Origin: Streptomyces sp. DvalAA-43
Lineage (GTDB): Bacteria; Actinomycetota; Actinomycetes; Streptomycetales; Streptomycetaceae
Direction: 5' to 3'
Assembly: GCF_900091725.1 (NCBI RefSeq)
Contig: NZ_FMBW01000026.1
Coordinates: forward strand, 124,001 to 188,000
DNA length: 64,000 nucleotides
The translations under genes and the position numbers were made by a program. Under the pieces are notes generated by a model. The model ran no database searches. It had not been told where the DNA came from and was given only the letters and a program-made list of their open reading frames with translations. Below, one piece after another: positions 34,447 to 43,047 of this stretch (within the stretch, counting starts at the first letter, position 1; the number at the start of each line of letters is the position of its first letter).

Positions 34447-34977
34447 TCAGGCGTGGAACGGGCCGATGCGGTACAGGACTTCGGGCAGGTGCGTGTCCTC
34501 GGGGAACAGCCCGCCGTCGAAGAGGACCGTGCGCTCCAGGGGCACGTCGTGGCGCTGCGCGTAGGAGGTGAACAGCCGGTCCGACGCGGTGTTGTCCGGG
34601 GTGATGGTCGTCTCGACCGAGGCCAGGCCCTGTTCGGCGGCGACCCGCGAGGTCAGCGCGTCCAGCAGCCTGCCCGCCAGGCCGGTCCCGCGGTGGCCGT
34701 GGTCGACGGCCACCTGCCAGACGACGAGCGTCCCGGGGCGGTCCGGCCGGAGGTATCCCGTCACGAAGGCGATGGGCTCGCCGGCCTCGTCGCGGGCGAC
34801 CACGGAGGTCGCCGAGAAGTCACGGCACCACAGCAGGTAGCTGTACGAGGAGTTGAGGTCCAGGACCTCGGAGTCGCGGGCTATGCGCCAGATCGCGGCT
34901 CCGTCCTCCACTCGTGGGGCGTCGATGCCGATGAATTCGGTGCGGGCACGGGCAAATTCTGCTGGTGCGGCGGTCAT
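34447..34977 (-). CDS. ectA: L-2,4-diaminobutyrate acetyltransferase EctA
   Basis: EctA acetylates diaminobutyrate, the second step of ectoine synthesis. The 176-residue GNAT has SYSYLLWCRDFSATSVVARD, VWQVAVDHGHRGTGLAGRLL for acetyl-CoA and TITPDNTASDRLFTSYAQR. It is the first gene of the ect operon. The ATG at 34975-34977 has no SD. A TAAATT (34986-34991, minus strand) 8 bp upstream looks like a -10 element, so a leaderless transcript is likely. Confidence 0.95.
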   Translation of the reverse strand: MTAAPAEFARARTEFIGIDAPRVEDGAAIWRIARDSEVLDLNSSYSYLLWCRDFSATSVVARDEAGEPIAFVTGYLRPDRPGTLVVWQVAVDHGHRGTGLAGRLLDALTSRVAAEQGLASVETTITPDNTASDRLFTSYAQRHDVPLERTVLFDGGLFPEDTHLPEVLYRIGPFHA

Positions 34978-35005
34978 GCGAATTGAATTTACCCAGCAAA
35001 TTCTG
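34952..35005. promoter_or_regulatory. ect promoter region with a 10-bp direct repeat
   Basis: GCAAATTCTG occurs at 34952-34961 (inside the ectA start) and again at 34996-35005, 44 bp apart. The region is strikingly AT-rich for this genome and contains the candidate -10 TAAATT. It may bind a salt-responsive regulator. The rest of the 328-bp gene-free stretch to 35305 holds a doubled TCCGGGAAAGC element (about 35194-35230) and the terminator at 35238. Confidence 0.4.
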
Positions 35006-35237
35006 AAATTGCATCGAGGTGAGGGGTTGGGCGGGGCGGTCCGCTGTGCTATCAGGCGGGCGCGTGCGTCGGCGCGACCAGGATGCGATTCACCCCGTTT
35101 TGGGTGTCATTTATCCGGCATAACGGCTCCGATGTGGAGTCGGTCACATAGGTGTAACTCGCGGGTGACGCAACGGAATTGTGTGGCAGAGGCTCCGGGA
35201 AAGCAGGGTGTTTAGGGTCCGGGAAAGCGGGCAGAAG

Positions 35238-35277
35238 AATGCGGGGAGCTGCTCTGAACAAGGCAGCTCCCCGCATT
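35238..35277 (-). terminator. Terminator hairpin of the aminotransferase gene
   Basis: AATGCGGGGAGCTGC (35238-35252), a 10-nt loop and a perfect 15-bp complement (35263-35277) lie 28 bp beyond the stop of the minus-strand aminotransferase gene. Confidence 0.8.
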
Positions 35278-35305
35278 TATGGAATAAGGGTGTTACGGCG
35301 CGTAT

Positions 35306-36412
35306 TTATTCGCTCGGCCAGGTTTCCGAGACGGCCTTGCGGGCAGCTTCCAAGTCGACCTGCCGGCCCGCATCGGCCAGCGCCGCCCCCAGAGCCGCGA
35401 GCGAGGAGAGCACCGCGCCCCGCGTCGCATCCACACCGTAGTGATTGACCCGGATCATCTCCTTGGACAGCGCGCCCCCGCCCGCGATCAGCGGCAGCGA
35501 GGGGTCGGCCGCGAGCGCCCGCGCGACCAGCCCGGCGGCGTCGACCCCCTCGGGGGCGCGCAGCGTCGTCGCGACCGGCGCCGCCGCCCCGGCCTCGTGC
35601 ACATACGGCGAAAGACCGCCGCCGACCGCCACCGCGCCCGCGCGCGTCGCCGCGGCGGCAGCGGAGTGACGGGCCATCAGCGCGTCCAGGCCCTCGGCCT
35701 CGATCCGCTCCACACAGGCCTCCAGCGCCAGCATCTCCAGCTGGGCGGGGGCGTGCAGCAGGGCCTTGCGGCCGCCGTCGATCCAGCGCTCCTTCCAGTC
35801 CAGCAGCGAGAGGTAGGAGTGGCGCGGGGCCTGGGGGTTGGCGGCGATCCGCTCCCAGGCGCGCCCGCTCACCGACACCGCGGACACCCCGGCCGGGCCG
35901 CCCATCGCCTTCTGCGCGCCGATCACACAGAGGTCGACGCCCCACACGTCCGGCAGCAGCGGTTCGGCACCCACCGAGGCGACGGCGTCCAGCATGAACA
36001 GCGCCCCGTGCGAACGGACCACCTCACCGATCGCGGCGACCGGATTGGTGTTGCCGGTCGCCGCCTCCGCGTGGACCAGGGAGACGAAGTCGATCTCCGG
36101 ATGCTCGGCCAGCGCCCGCGCGACCTGGTCGGCGGTGACCGCCGTGTGGAAGGGCACCGCCAGATCGATCACCTGGGCACCGCAGTCCCGCAGCCAGTTC
36201 CCGAAGGTCTGCCCGTACGGCCCGGTGACGACGTTCAGCGCGGTCGAGCCGGGCCGGGCGGCGCCCCGGATGCAGCCTTCGAGGGGGAGCAGCGCCTCGC
36301 CCTGCATGATGACGACATCCTGCTCGGTGGCGAGGAGGCCGGCCACCCGCTGCTCGATGGCCGCGAAGTGCGCGGCGGTGAGCGGGGCGAGGTCGAGGAA
36401 CGGATGCGTCAC
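35306..36412 (-). CDS. Class V aminotransferase, serine/alanine-glyoxylate aminotransferase-like
   Basis: The 368-residue PLP enzyme has VIMQGEALLPLEGCIRG, NVVTGPYGQTFGNWLRDCGA, FVSLVHAEAATGN, FMLDAVASVGAEPL and the PLP Lys in CVIGAQKAMGGPAGVSAV. This is the serine-pyruvate/alanine-glyoxylate/phosphonopyruvate transaminase group. GTG at 36412 follows GAAGAGAG and begins the family sequence. It is divergent from an amidohydrolase. The specific substrate cannot be read from sequence. Confidence 0.85.
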   Translation of the reverse strand: MTHPFLDLAPLTAAHFAAIEQRVAGLLATEQDVVIMQGEALLPLEGCIRGAARPGSTALNVVTGPYGQTFGNWLRDCGAQVIDLAVPFHTAVTADQVARALAEHPEIDFVSLVHAEAATGNTNPVAAIGEVVRSHGALFMLDAVASVGAEPLLPDVWGVDLCVIGAQKAMGGPAGVSAVSVSGRAWERIAANPQAPRHSYLSLLDWKERWIDGGRKALLHAPAQLEMLALEACVERIEAEGLDALMARHSAAAAATRAGAVAVGGGLSPYVHEAGAAAPVATTLRAPEGVDAAGLVARALAADPSLPLIAGGGALSKEMIRVNHYGVDATRGAVLSSLAALGAALADAGRQVDLEAARKAVSETWPSE

Positions 36413-36536
36413 GGTGGTGCTCTCTTCGGGTCGGGTCGGGTGAGGCCGGCCGGTTCGGTGCGCGGTGGCGCGTACGGACGGTGCTTCCGTCGAAGCGTAC
36501 CCAGGGCCCCGCGCGCCGCCTCGTACAGTGCTGCCC

Positions 36537-37637
36537 ATGAGTGATCACAAGGCATCGCAGGTGCTGCACGTGAAGGGGCGGGTGCTCGTCGGTCCCGAGG
36601 ACGTCCGGGACGAGCTCTGGGCGGTCGACGGGCGGATCTCGTACGGGAGACCGCCCGGCGCCGACGCGGCGGTGACCGTCACCGGCTGGGCGCTGCCAGG
36701 CCTGGTGGACGCCCACTGCCACGTCGGGCTCGACCACCACGGCGCCGTCGACGCGGCGACCAGCGAGCAGCAGGCCCTCGCCGACCGGGAGGCGGGTGCC
36801 CTGCTGCTGCGGGACGCGGGCTCACCGGCCGACACCCGGTGGATCGACGACCGCGAGGACCTGCCGAAGATCATCAGGGCCGGGCGCCACATCGCCAGGC
36901 CCCGCAGGTACACCCGGAACTACGCCCATGAGATCGAGCCGGACGAGCTGGTCGCGTACGTCGCGCAGGAGGCGCGCCGCGGCGACGGCTGGGTGAAGCT
37001 GGTCGGCGACTGGATCGACCGCGAGGTGGGCGATCTGACCGCCTGCTGGCCGCGCGAGGAGGTCACGGCGGCCATCGCCGAGGCGCACCGGCTCGGCGCC
37101 CGGGTCACCGCGCACTGCTTCGCCGAGGACTCGCTGCGCGATCTGGTCGAGGCCGGCATCGACTGCATCGAGCACGCCACCGGGCTCACCGAGGACACCA
37201 TTCCGCTCTTCGCCGAGCGCGGGGTCGCGATCGTCCCCACCCTGGTGAACATCGCCACCTTCCCCTCGCTCGCGGACGGCGGCGAGGCCAAGTTCCCCCG
37301 CTGGTCGGCCCATATGCGGCGGCTGCACGAACGGCGCTACGACACCGTGCGCGCCGCGTACGACGCCGGGGTCCCGGTCTTCGTCGGCACCGACGCGGGC
37401 GGCGTGCTCGCCCACGGACTGGTGGCGGACGAGGTCGCCGAGCTGGTGAAGGCGGGCATCCCCGCCCTGGACGCGCTGTCGGCGACGGCCTGGGGCGCCC
37501 GGCGGTGGCTGGGGCGACCGGTGCTGGAGGAGGGCGCCCCGGCGGACCTGGTGGTGTACGACGAGGACCCGCGGGCGGACGTACGGGTGCTCGCGGCACC
37601 GCGGCGGGTGGTGCTGAACGGGCGGGTGATCGGCTGA
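36537..37637 (+). CDS. Amidohydrolase family protein
   Basis: The 366-residue metal-dependent hydrolase has the HxH pair in GLVDAHCHVGLDHHG, then GARVTAHCFAEDSLRDLVEAG and CIEHATGL with two more metal His, and the catalytic Asp in VFVGTDAGG. The beta-sandwich ends are seen at LHVKGRVLVG and GAPADLVVYDEDPRADV. This imidazolonepropionase/prolidase-like group cleaves cyclic amides or N-acyl bonds. ATG 36537 was chosen by family alignment. Substrate unknown. Confidence 0.87.
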   Translation: MSDHKASQVLHVKGRVLVGPEDVRDELWAVDGRISYGRPPGADAAVTVTGWALPGLVDAHCHVGLDHHGAVDAATSEQQALADREAGALLLRDAGSPADTRWIDDREDLPKIIRAGRHIARPRRYTRNYAHEIEPDELVAYVAQEARRGDGWVKLVGDWIDREVGDLTACWPREEVTAAIAEAHRLGARVTAHCFAEDSLRDLVEAGIDCIEHATGLTEDTIPLFAERGVAIVPTLVNIATFPSLADGGEAKFPRWSAHMRRLHERRYDTVRAAYDAGVPVFVGTDAGGVLAHGLVADEVAELVKAGIPALDALSATAWGARRWLGRPVLEEGAPADLVVYDEDPRADVRVLAAPRRVVLNGRVIG

Positions 37638-37835
37638 GAGCCCTGTCGGGTGGCCTGTGGCCGGGGGTGCGTCGTGTTGACGGGCAGTTACCGAAGCCCT
37701 GTCCCGTCGTTGAGACACTTTTCCGCGCACCCCGGCGCAGACGGCCCCGGCGCCCTCCGCGCTCGGCGGATCGGGTGACCCCGAGGAACGCACGTACCGA
37801 GATATTCGAATACAGGCACGGAAACCCCCCTTTGG

Positions 37836-37869
37836 GGTGAACTCACGTCAGGTGTCCGCCAGTTCACCC
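37836..37869. promoter_or_regulatory. Inverted repeat upstream of the LAETG protein
   Basis: GGGTGAACT (37836-37844) and AGTTCACCC (37861-37869) form a perfect 9-bp inverted repeat with a 16-nt spacer. The half-site GTTCACC resembles a PhoP unit, but no 11-bp direct repeat follows. It lies about 100 bp before the start. Nothing else is recognised in the 332-bp gap 37638-37969. Confidence 0.45.
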
Positions 37870-37969
37870 TCCGTGCGTAAAGCTTTCGGGGTCGAGGCCA
37901 CCGGAGCTCTCGATGTCCCCCATTGGACAGCGCCGGTGGCTCCATGTCTCTTGTGGGGGTTCCACCACT

Positions 37970-39025
37970 TTGAACAGCAACACCTTCCGCCTGGCCGCCC
38001 TGGCGGTCGCCGCCGCACCTGTCGCCCTGCTGGTCGCCGCCCCGGCGCAGGCCGCCGACGCGACCACCACGACCACCGGCGGCGGGAAGGCCAGTGCGGT
38101 TGTGCTCCGTACCGCACTCGACGTCTCGCTCCTGAACAAGACGGTCGACGTGCCGCTCAGGGCCACGCTCAATGAGGTGAAGGCACCCGCCGACGCCAAG
38201 GAGACCGCGCTCAGTGTGCGGCTCGACGGGGTGGACGGCGGCCGGCCGGTCAGCGTGCTCGCCGCCGATGTGGCCACCTCGAACGCGACCGTCGACAAGC
38301 ACCGGGCCGAGGGCTACAGCAACCTGGCCAAGGCCCGGGTCCACGTCCCCGGACTGCCGCTGCTCTCGCTGATCGAGGTGGAGAAGGTCACCTCCAAGGC
38401 GGTCTGCGAGGTGGGCCGGAAGCCGGTCGCCGAGTCGAACGTGCTGGGGCATGTGTCGATCCTCGGCAAGCGGATCGACCTCAGCGCGGGCGGCACCACG
38501 CAGATCAGTGTTCCGGGGGTCGGTGAGGTGACCCTCGACCTCTCGAAGACGCACACCACCTCGCGCACCGCCGCGGCGACCGCGCTGCGGCTGAAGGTCT
38601 CCGTCAACCCGCTCAAGCTGAACGTCGCCGATGTGCAGGGCGAGGTCACCCTCGTCGAGGCGACCTGCGAGACGCCGAAGGCGACCGGACCGGGCAGCGG
38701 GGACAACGGCGGTACCAGCAATGGAGGTTCGAGCGACGGGGGGTCGAACAGTGGCGGGGCGGACAGCGGTGGTTCCAGTGACGGCGGCTCCGGCAACGGC
38801 GGTCCCAGCAGCGGTGGTTCCAGCGACGGTGCCTCCGGCGACGGCGGCAGCAGCGACGGCGGTGTGAAGCCGCAGACCGGCACCGGCCACGAACCGGCCG
38901 CGGGATCGAACCTCGCGGAGACCGGCGGCAGTTCCGCCACTCCGTACATCGCGGGCGGCGCGGCCGCGCTGCTGGCGGTGGGCGCCGGGGCGGTGATCCT
39001 GGCCAGGCGCCGCGCCCAGGGCTGA
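37970..39025 (+). CDS. SCO1860-family LAETG-anchored secreted protein
   Basis: From TTG 37970 the product is 351 residues. An ATG at 37913 is also in frame. A signal peptide (FRLAALAVAAAPVALLVAAP) is cut near AQA. The middle part (about 30-245) is a beta-rich domain with paired Cys (VCEVGRK, ATCETPK). A Gly/Ser/Asp repeat linker (about 250-315) leads to LAETGGSS, a hydrophobic helix and RRRAQG. This is a sortase signal of the LAxTG kind recognised by class E sortases. The protein is therefore attached to the wall. No sortase gene is in the window. Function unknown. Confidence 0.85.
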   Translation: MNSNTFRLAALAVAAAPVALLVAAPAQAADATTTTTGGGKASAVVLRTALDVSLLNKTVDVPLRATLNEVKAPADAKETALSVRLDGVDGGRPVSVLAADVATSNATVDKHRAEGYSNLAKARVHVPGLPLLSLIEVEKVTSKAVCEVGRKPVAESNVLGHVSILGKRIDLSAGGTTQISVPGVGEVTLDLSKTHTTSRTAAATALRLKVSVNPLKLNVADVQGEVTLVEATCETPKATGPGSGDNGGTSNGGSSDGGSNSGGADSGGSSDGGSGNGGPSSGGSSDGASGDGGSSDGGVKPQTGTGHEPAAGSNLAETGGSSATPYIAGGAAALLAVGAGAVILARRRAQG

Positions 39026-39041
39026 CCTTCCGCAGACCGGG

Positions 39042-39072
39042 CGGGGCAGCCGGTTTCTCACCGGCTGCCCCG
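39042..39072. terminator. Bidirectional terminator hairpin
   Basis: CGGGGCAGCCGG (39042-39053), loop TTTCTCA and CCGGCTGCCCCG (39061-39072) sit between the stops of the LAETG gene and the convergent cobC gene. The stem is perfect over 12 bp. Confidence 0.8.
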
Positions 39073-40749
39073 TCAGCGCACCGCCACGCCCAGCGTCTGC
39101 AGGGCCTGGTCGAACGCCTGAAGGAAGCGGTTGGTCGTGGCGCGGTCGCGCACGGCCAGCCGCAGCCAATCGGGACCCAGCCCGGGAAACGTGTCCCCGC
39201 GCCGCGCCGCGAACCCCAGCATCCGCAGCCGCTCCCGCACCTCGGCGGCCCGGTCCAGGCACACCAGGACGAACGGCGCCTCGGCCGGCTCCACCACCCG
39301 CACCTCGGTGAACTCCATGAGCCCCGCCACCAGATGGGCCCGGTCCACCGCGATCCGCTCCGCGGCGGCAGCCGCCTCGGCCAGGGCCCGCGGCTCCATG
39401 CACGCCTCGGCAGCCGTCAGCGCCGGGGACGACACCGGCCACAGCGGCTGGGTCTCCTCCAGCGCCCGGACGGTCTCCGGGGCGGCCAGCACGTAACCGA
39501 TGCGCAGCCCGGCGAGCCCCCAGGTCTTGGTGAGGCTCCGCAGCACGACGAGCCCCGGGACGTCCGTACGCCCGCACAGCGTCTCGCGCTCGCCCGGCAC
39601 CGCGTCCATGAACGCCTCGTCGACCACCAGCGTCCGGCCGGGACGGGCCAGCCGCTCCAGCACCGCCGCCGGATGCAGCACCGACGTGGGGTTGGTCGGG
39701 TTGCCGACCACCACCAGGTCCGCGTCCTCGGGCACCGCCGAGGGGTCCAGCCGGAACCCGTCCCCGGCCCGCAGCAGCACCCGCCCCACCGTGTGCCCGG
39801 CCGCGCGCAGCGCCGCCTCCGGCTCGGTGAACTGCGGATGGACCACGACCGGCCGGGAGACCGGCAGCGCCCGTGCGATCAGCACGAACGCCTCCGCCGC
39901 ACCCGCCGTCAGCAGCACCCGTTCCACCGGAAGACCGTGCCGGGCCGCGACCGCCGCCCGCGCCGCACGGCCGTCCGGGTAGGCGGCCAGCGCGCCCAGC
40001 GACGCCGTGATCCGCTCCCTCAGCCAGGCCGGGGGAGTACCGGCCCGTACGTTGACGGCGAGATCGGTCAGATCCCGGTCCCGTCCCCGTACCTCCGCGT
40101 CACCGTGGTGCCGCAGATCGTGCGTGCCCGCGCCGGTCGCGTCGGGGCTTTCCGTGGGAGTGTGCATGGCCGCCGTGGTGTGGGGGTGGGCGTCGTCGTC
40201 GGGGCGGGAGGCCGGCCGCCGCGGCGGCTCCGCCCCGTCCCCGAAGTCCGGCAGAACGACTATGCGCCCGGCACCCGGTTCCACGCAACGGTCGGGGCCG
40301 GACGGCCCGACGCCCGCCCGCCCGCGCGGATCGCGGCGCACCACCGCACAGGTCACCATCGGCGCCCTTCCCCGAGGGGCCGACTTCCGCTTCGGTACGA
40401 GGAGCTCACCCCCCGCCGCGAGCGCGGCGGCCTCCGCGACCGACGGCGTTCCGACCGCGGCGAGCGGTGCGCCGGACGGACCGGGCACGTCGATACGGGC
40501 CAGCTCCCCGGCCGGGTACGTACGCAGCGGTACGCCGAGCGCCGCCGCGGCGGCGACGATGCCCGGCTCGTCCGCCTTGGTGTCCACGGTCACCAGCTCC
40601 GCGACGCCCGACGGTGAGAGCCCGGCCCCACGCAGGGTGTCCCGGATCAGCCCGAGGATCTCGTCGACCGGTGCGCCCCTGGAGGCGCCGACCCCGACGG
40701 CGAGCGACGCGGGAGGCAACACCGCGGCGGAGTCGACGGCTTCGGACAT
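39073..40749 (-). CDS. cobC: CobE/CbiG-C domain fused to a PLP-dependent CobC-like decarboxylase
   Basis: The 558-residue protein has two parts. Residues 15-115 are a CobE/CbiG C-terminal domain (LAVGVGASRGAPVDEI, VTVDTKADEPGIVAAAAALG). Residues about 215-558 are a class I/II aminotransferase fold: NVRAGTPPAWL, LLTAGAAEAFVLI, VVGNPTNPTSVLHP and the PLP Lys in LRSLTKTWGLAGLRIGY. This is the Rv2231c/CobC type that makes aminopropanol phosphate from threonine phosphate, as in cobalamin lower-side-chain synthesis. A Pro/His-rich linker joins them. ATG 40747-40749. It is separated from the main cob operon by a ZIP permease gene on the plus strand and the cobB gene. Confidence 0.85.
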   Translation of the reverse strand: MSEAVDSAAVLPPASLAVGVGASRGAPVDEILGLIRDTLRGAGLSPSGVAELVTVDTKADEPGIVAAAAALGVPLRTYPAGELARIDVPGPSGAPLAAVGTPSVAEAAALAAGGELLVPKRKSAPRGRAPMVTCAVVRRDPRGRAGVGPSGPDRCVEPGAGRIVVLPDFGDGAEPPRRPASRPDDDAHPHTTAAMHTPTESPDATGAGTHDLRHHGDAEVRGRDRDLTDLAVNVRAGTPPAWLRERITASLGALAAYPDGRAARAAVAARHGLPVERVLLTAGAAEAFVLIARALPVSRPVVVHPQFTEPEAALRAAGHTVGRVLLRAGDGFRLDPSAVPEDADLVVVGNPTNPTSVLHPAAVLERLARPGRTLVVDEAFMDAVPGERETLCGRTDVPGLVVLRSLTKTWGLAGLRIGYVLAAPETVRALEETQPLWPVSSPALTAAEACMEPRALAEAAAAAERIAVDRAHLVAGLMEFTEVRVVEPAEAPFVLVCLDRAAEVRERLRMLGFAARRGDTFPGLGPDWLRLAVRDRATTNRFLQAFDQALQTLGVAVR

Positions 40750-40813
40750 GGAGCGGGGTCCTTTCGGAACGCGGGAGAAGAATGGGGAGAGGAGGAGCGC
40801 GCCACGGGGGCGG

Positions 40814-40839
40814 GCTACAGGGCTGCGCTACAGGGCTGC
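40814..40839. repeat. 13-bp tandem duplication
   Basis: GCTACAGGGCTGC occurs twice head to tail, just upstream of the ZIP permease gene and in the leader region of cobC. It may be simple slippage. Confidence 0.7.
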
Positions 40840-40881
40840 GCTGAGATGCGCGTACCGGGGGCGATCGGCTAGCAAGAGCGC

Positions 40882-41604
40882 ATGGCGGTGTTCGTCGCGC
40901 TCGGCGCGTTCCTGATGACCCTGGCCGGCGGCTGGGTCGCCCAGCGCGTCACCGACCGCCGCCACCTGGTGCTCGGCTTCGCCGGCGGACTGATGCTCGG
41001 AGTGGTCGGCCTGGACCTGCTGCCGGAGGCGATCGACGCCGCCGGCGAACCCGTCTTCGGCGTCCCGGCCGCGCTGCTGCTCTTCGTCGGCGGCTTCCTC
41101 TTCGCCCACCTCGTGGAGCGGCTGCTCGCCGTACGGCAGGCGGCACACGGCGCGGGCGGGGAGCGGGTGCCACAGGTGGGGCTCACGGCAGCGGCGGCGA
41201 TGGTCGGCCACAGCCTGATGGACGGCGTCGCGCTCGGCGCGGCCTTCCAGGTGGGCACCGGCATGGGCGCCACCGTCGCCCTCGCCGTCATCACGCACGA
41301 CTTCGCCGACGGCTTCAACACCTACACGATCACCAGCCTGTACGGGAACGCCCGCCGCAAGGCCCTGTTCATGCTGTTCGCGGACGCCCTGGCGCCGGTC
41401 GTGGGCGCCGCGACCACCCTGCTGTTCACCCTTCCGGCGGAACTCCTCGGCTGCTATCTCGGCTTCTTCGGCGGCGCGCTGCTCTACCTCGCCGCCGCCG
41501 AGATCCTCCCCGAGGCACACCACGAACACCCGGCCCGCTCCACGCTGCTGTGCACCATGGCCGGGGTGGGCTTCATCTGGCTCGTGGTGGGCATCGCGAA
41601 CTGA
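40882..41604 (+). CDS. ZIP family metal permease
   Basis: The 240-residue protein has about eight membrane helices and ZIP signatures: MVGHSLMDGVALGAAFQ in helix IV and ITHDFADGFNTYTI in helix V, carrying the metal-site His, Asp and Asn. The C-terminus has AAEILPEAHHEH. ZIP proteins bring divalent metal into the cytoplasm. Its position inside the cobalamin region suggests cobalt uptake, or zinc or another metal used in the pathway. The ATG at 40882 has no strong SD, so a start slightly upstream is possible. Confidence 0.82.
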   Translation: MAVFVALGAFLMTLAGGWVAQRVTDRRHLVLGFAGGLMLGVVGLDLLPEAIDAAGEPVFGVPAALLLFVGGFLFAHLVERLLAVRQAAHGAGGERVPQVGLTAAAAMVGHSLMDGVALGAAFQVGTGMGATVALAVITHDFADGFNTYTITSLYGNARRKALFMLFADALAPVVGAATTLLFTLPAELLGCYLGFFGGALLYLAAAEILPEAHHEHPARSTLLCTMAGVGFIWLVVGIAN

Positions 41605-41657
41605 GCACCGCACCGGCGCCCGGCCGACCGGCCCGATGCCGACACCTCGCCCGAGGC

Positions 41658-43037
41658 TCATCCCGCGCACCGCTCGACGAACCGGCGGGCCATGCCGGGC
41701 ACCGAGGCCCAGTGCGTATGCAGATAGCTGGCATGCACACCGCCCCGCACGAATCCCTCGACCCGCCGCTCCGGCTGGTGCATGCCCCACGCCGGGTCGG
41801 CCCCGGCACCAGGCTCCAGCACGGTCCGGTGGAACTCGTGCCCGCGCACCCGGGTGCCGGGCGCCGCCAGCACGCTGTCGGAGACCGCCACGGCCTCCCG
41901 GTAGCCGAGCGTCAGCCGCTTCGACATCCGCGCCTCGGCATCGAGGACCCCGCACATCGGCAGCCCGTCGAGCGAACGCGCCAGATACAGCAGCCCCGCA
42001 CACTCGGCGGACACCGGGGCCCCGGACTCCGCCAGCGCGGCGACGGCCTTGCGCAGCGCCGCGTTGGCGGAGAGCTCGGCGGCGTACACCTCCGGGAAAC
42101 CCCCGCCGATGACCAGCCCCCGGGTGCCCGGCGGCAACGCCTCGTCCCGCAGCGGATCGAACGGCACGACCTCGGCCCCGGCGGCGGTGAGCAGCTCGGT
42201 GTGCTCGGCGTAGGAGAAGGTGAACGCGGGGCCGGAGGCCACGGCCACGACCGGGCCCCGGCCACCGACGGAGGAGGGCGGCGGAACCGGACCGCCGCAG
42301 GCACCGATCGCCGCCACCGCGTCCCACACCTCACCCGGCAGCGCGGGCGCGGCGCGGGCCAGCGCCATCAGCGCGTCCAGGTCGCACCCCGCCACCACCT
42401 GCTCCCGCATCGCCCCGACCGCGCCCACCGCGTCGCCGCGCCGCTCGGCCACCGGCACCAGCCCCAGATGCCGCGACGGCACCGCCACCTGCTCGGCCCG
42501 CCGCAGCACCCCCAGCACCGGCAGACCGGACTCCTCCAGCGCGTCCCGCAGCAGCGCCTCGTGCCGGTCGGAGCCGACCTTGTTCAGAATCACCCCGCCG
42601 ATCCGCACCTGCGGATCCCAGGAGGCGAAGCCGTGCACCAGCGCGGCCACGGAACGCGACTGCGACGACGCGTCGACGACCAGCACCACGGGCGCCCGCA
42701 GCACCTTCGCGACCTGGGCGGTCGACGCCAGCTCGCCCTGCCCGGACGCCCCGTCGTACAGCCCCATCACGCCCTCGACCACCGCCAGGTCGCACCCCCG
42801 CGCCCCGTGCGCGAACAGCGGGGCGACCAGATCGGGGCCGCACATGTACGCGTCGAGGTTGCGCCCCGGCCGGCCGGTGGCCAGCGTGTGGTAGCCGGGG
42901 TCGATGTAGTCGGGTCCGACCTTGTGCGGGGACACCGCGAGGCCGCGCTCCGCGAAGGCCGCCATCAGCCCCGTGGCGACGGTGGTCTTGCCGCTCCCCG
43001 AGGAGGGGGCGGCGATCACCAGACGTGGGACGTTCAC
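41658..43037 (-). CDS. cobB: Cobyrinic acid a,c-diamide synthase CobB
   Basis: CobB amidates the a and c carboxylates of (hydrogeno)cobyrinic acid using glutamine and ATP. The 459-residue protein has the P-loop in APSSGSGKTTVATGLM, HKVGPDYIDPGYH, NLDAYMCG and a C-terminal class I glutamine amidotransferase with the nucleophile Cys in SAECAGLLYLA, plus GHEFHRTVLEPG. ATG 43035-43037. It follows cobO by 10 bp and is the last gene of the minus-strand operon. Confidence 0.95.
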   Translation of the reverse strand: MNVPRLVIAAPSSGSGKTTVATGLMAAFAERGLAVSPHKVGPDYIDPGYHTLATGRPGRNLDAYMCGPDLVAPLFAHGARGCDLAVVEGVMGLYDGASGQGELASTAQVAKVLRAPVVLVVDASSQSRSVAALVHGFASWDPQVRIGGVILNKVGSDRHEALLRDALEESGLPVLGVLRRAEQVAVPSRHLGLVPVAERRGDAVGAVGAMREQVVAGCDLDALMALARAAPALPGEVWDAVAAIGACGGPVPPPSSVGGRGPVVAVASGPAFTFSYAEHTELLTAAGAEVVPFDPLRDEALPPGTRGLVIGGGFPEVYAAELSANAALRKAVAALAESGAPVSAECAGLLYLARSLDGLPMCGVLDAEARMSKRLTLGYREAVAVSDSVLAAPGTRVRGHEFHRTVLEPGAGADPAWGMHQPERRVEGFVRGGVHASYLHTHWASVPGMARRFVERCAG

Positions 43038-43047
43038 CGGGACTCCC

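Noticed and set aside
37913..37969. ATG start for the LAETG protein at 37913
   Set aside because: It would put a Cys- and Arg-containing extension before the signal peptide. TTG 37970 gives a normal signal sequence, though the ATG cannot be excluded.
40750..40881. A second riboswitch before cobC
   Set aside because: No B12-box or conserved core elements are seen there.
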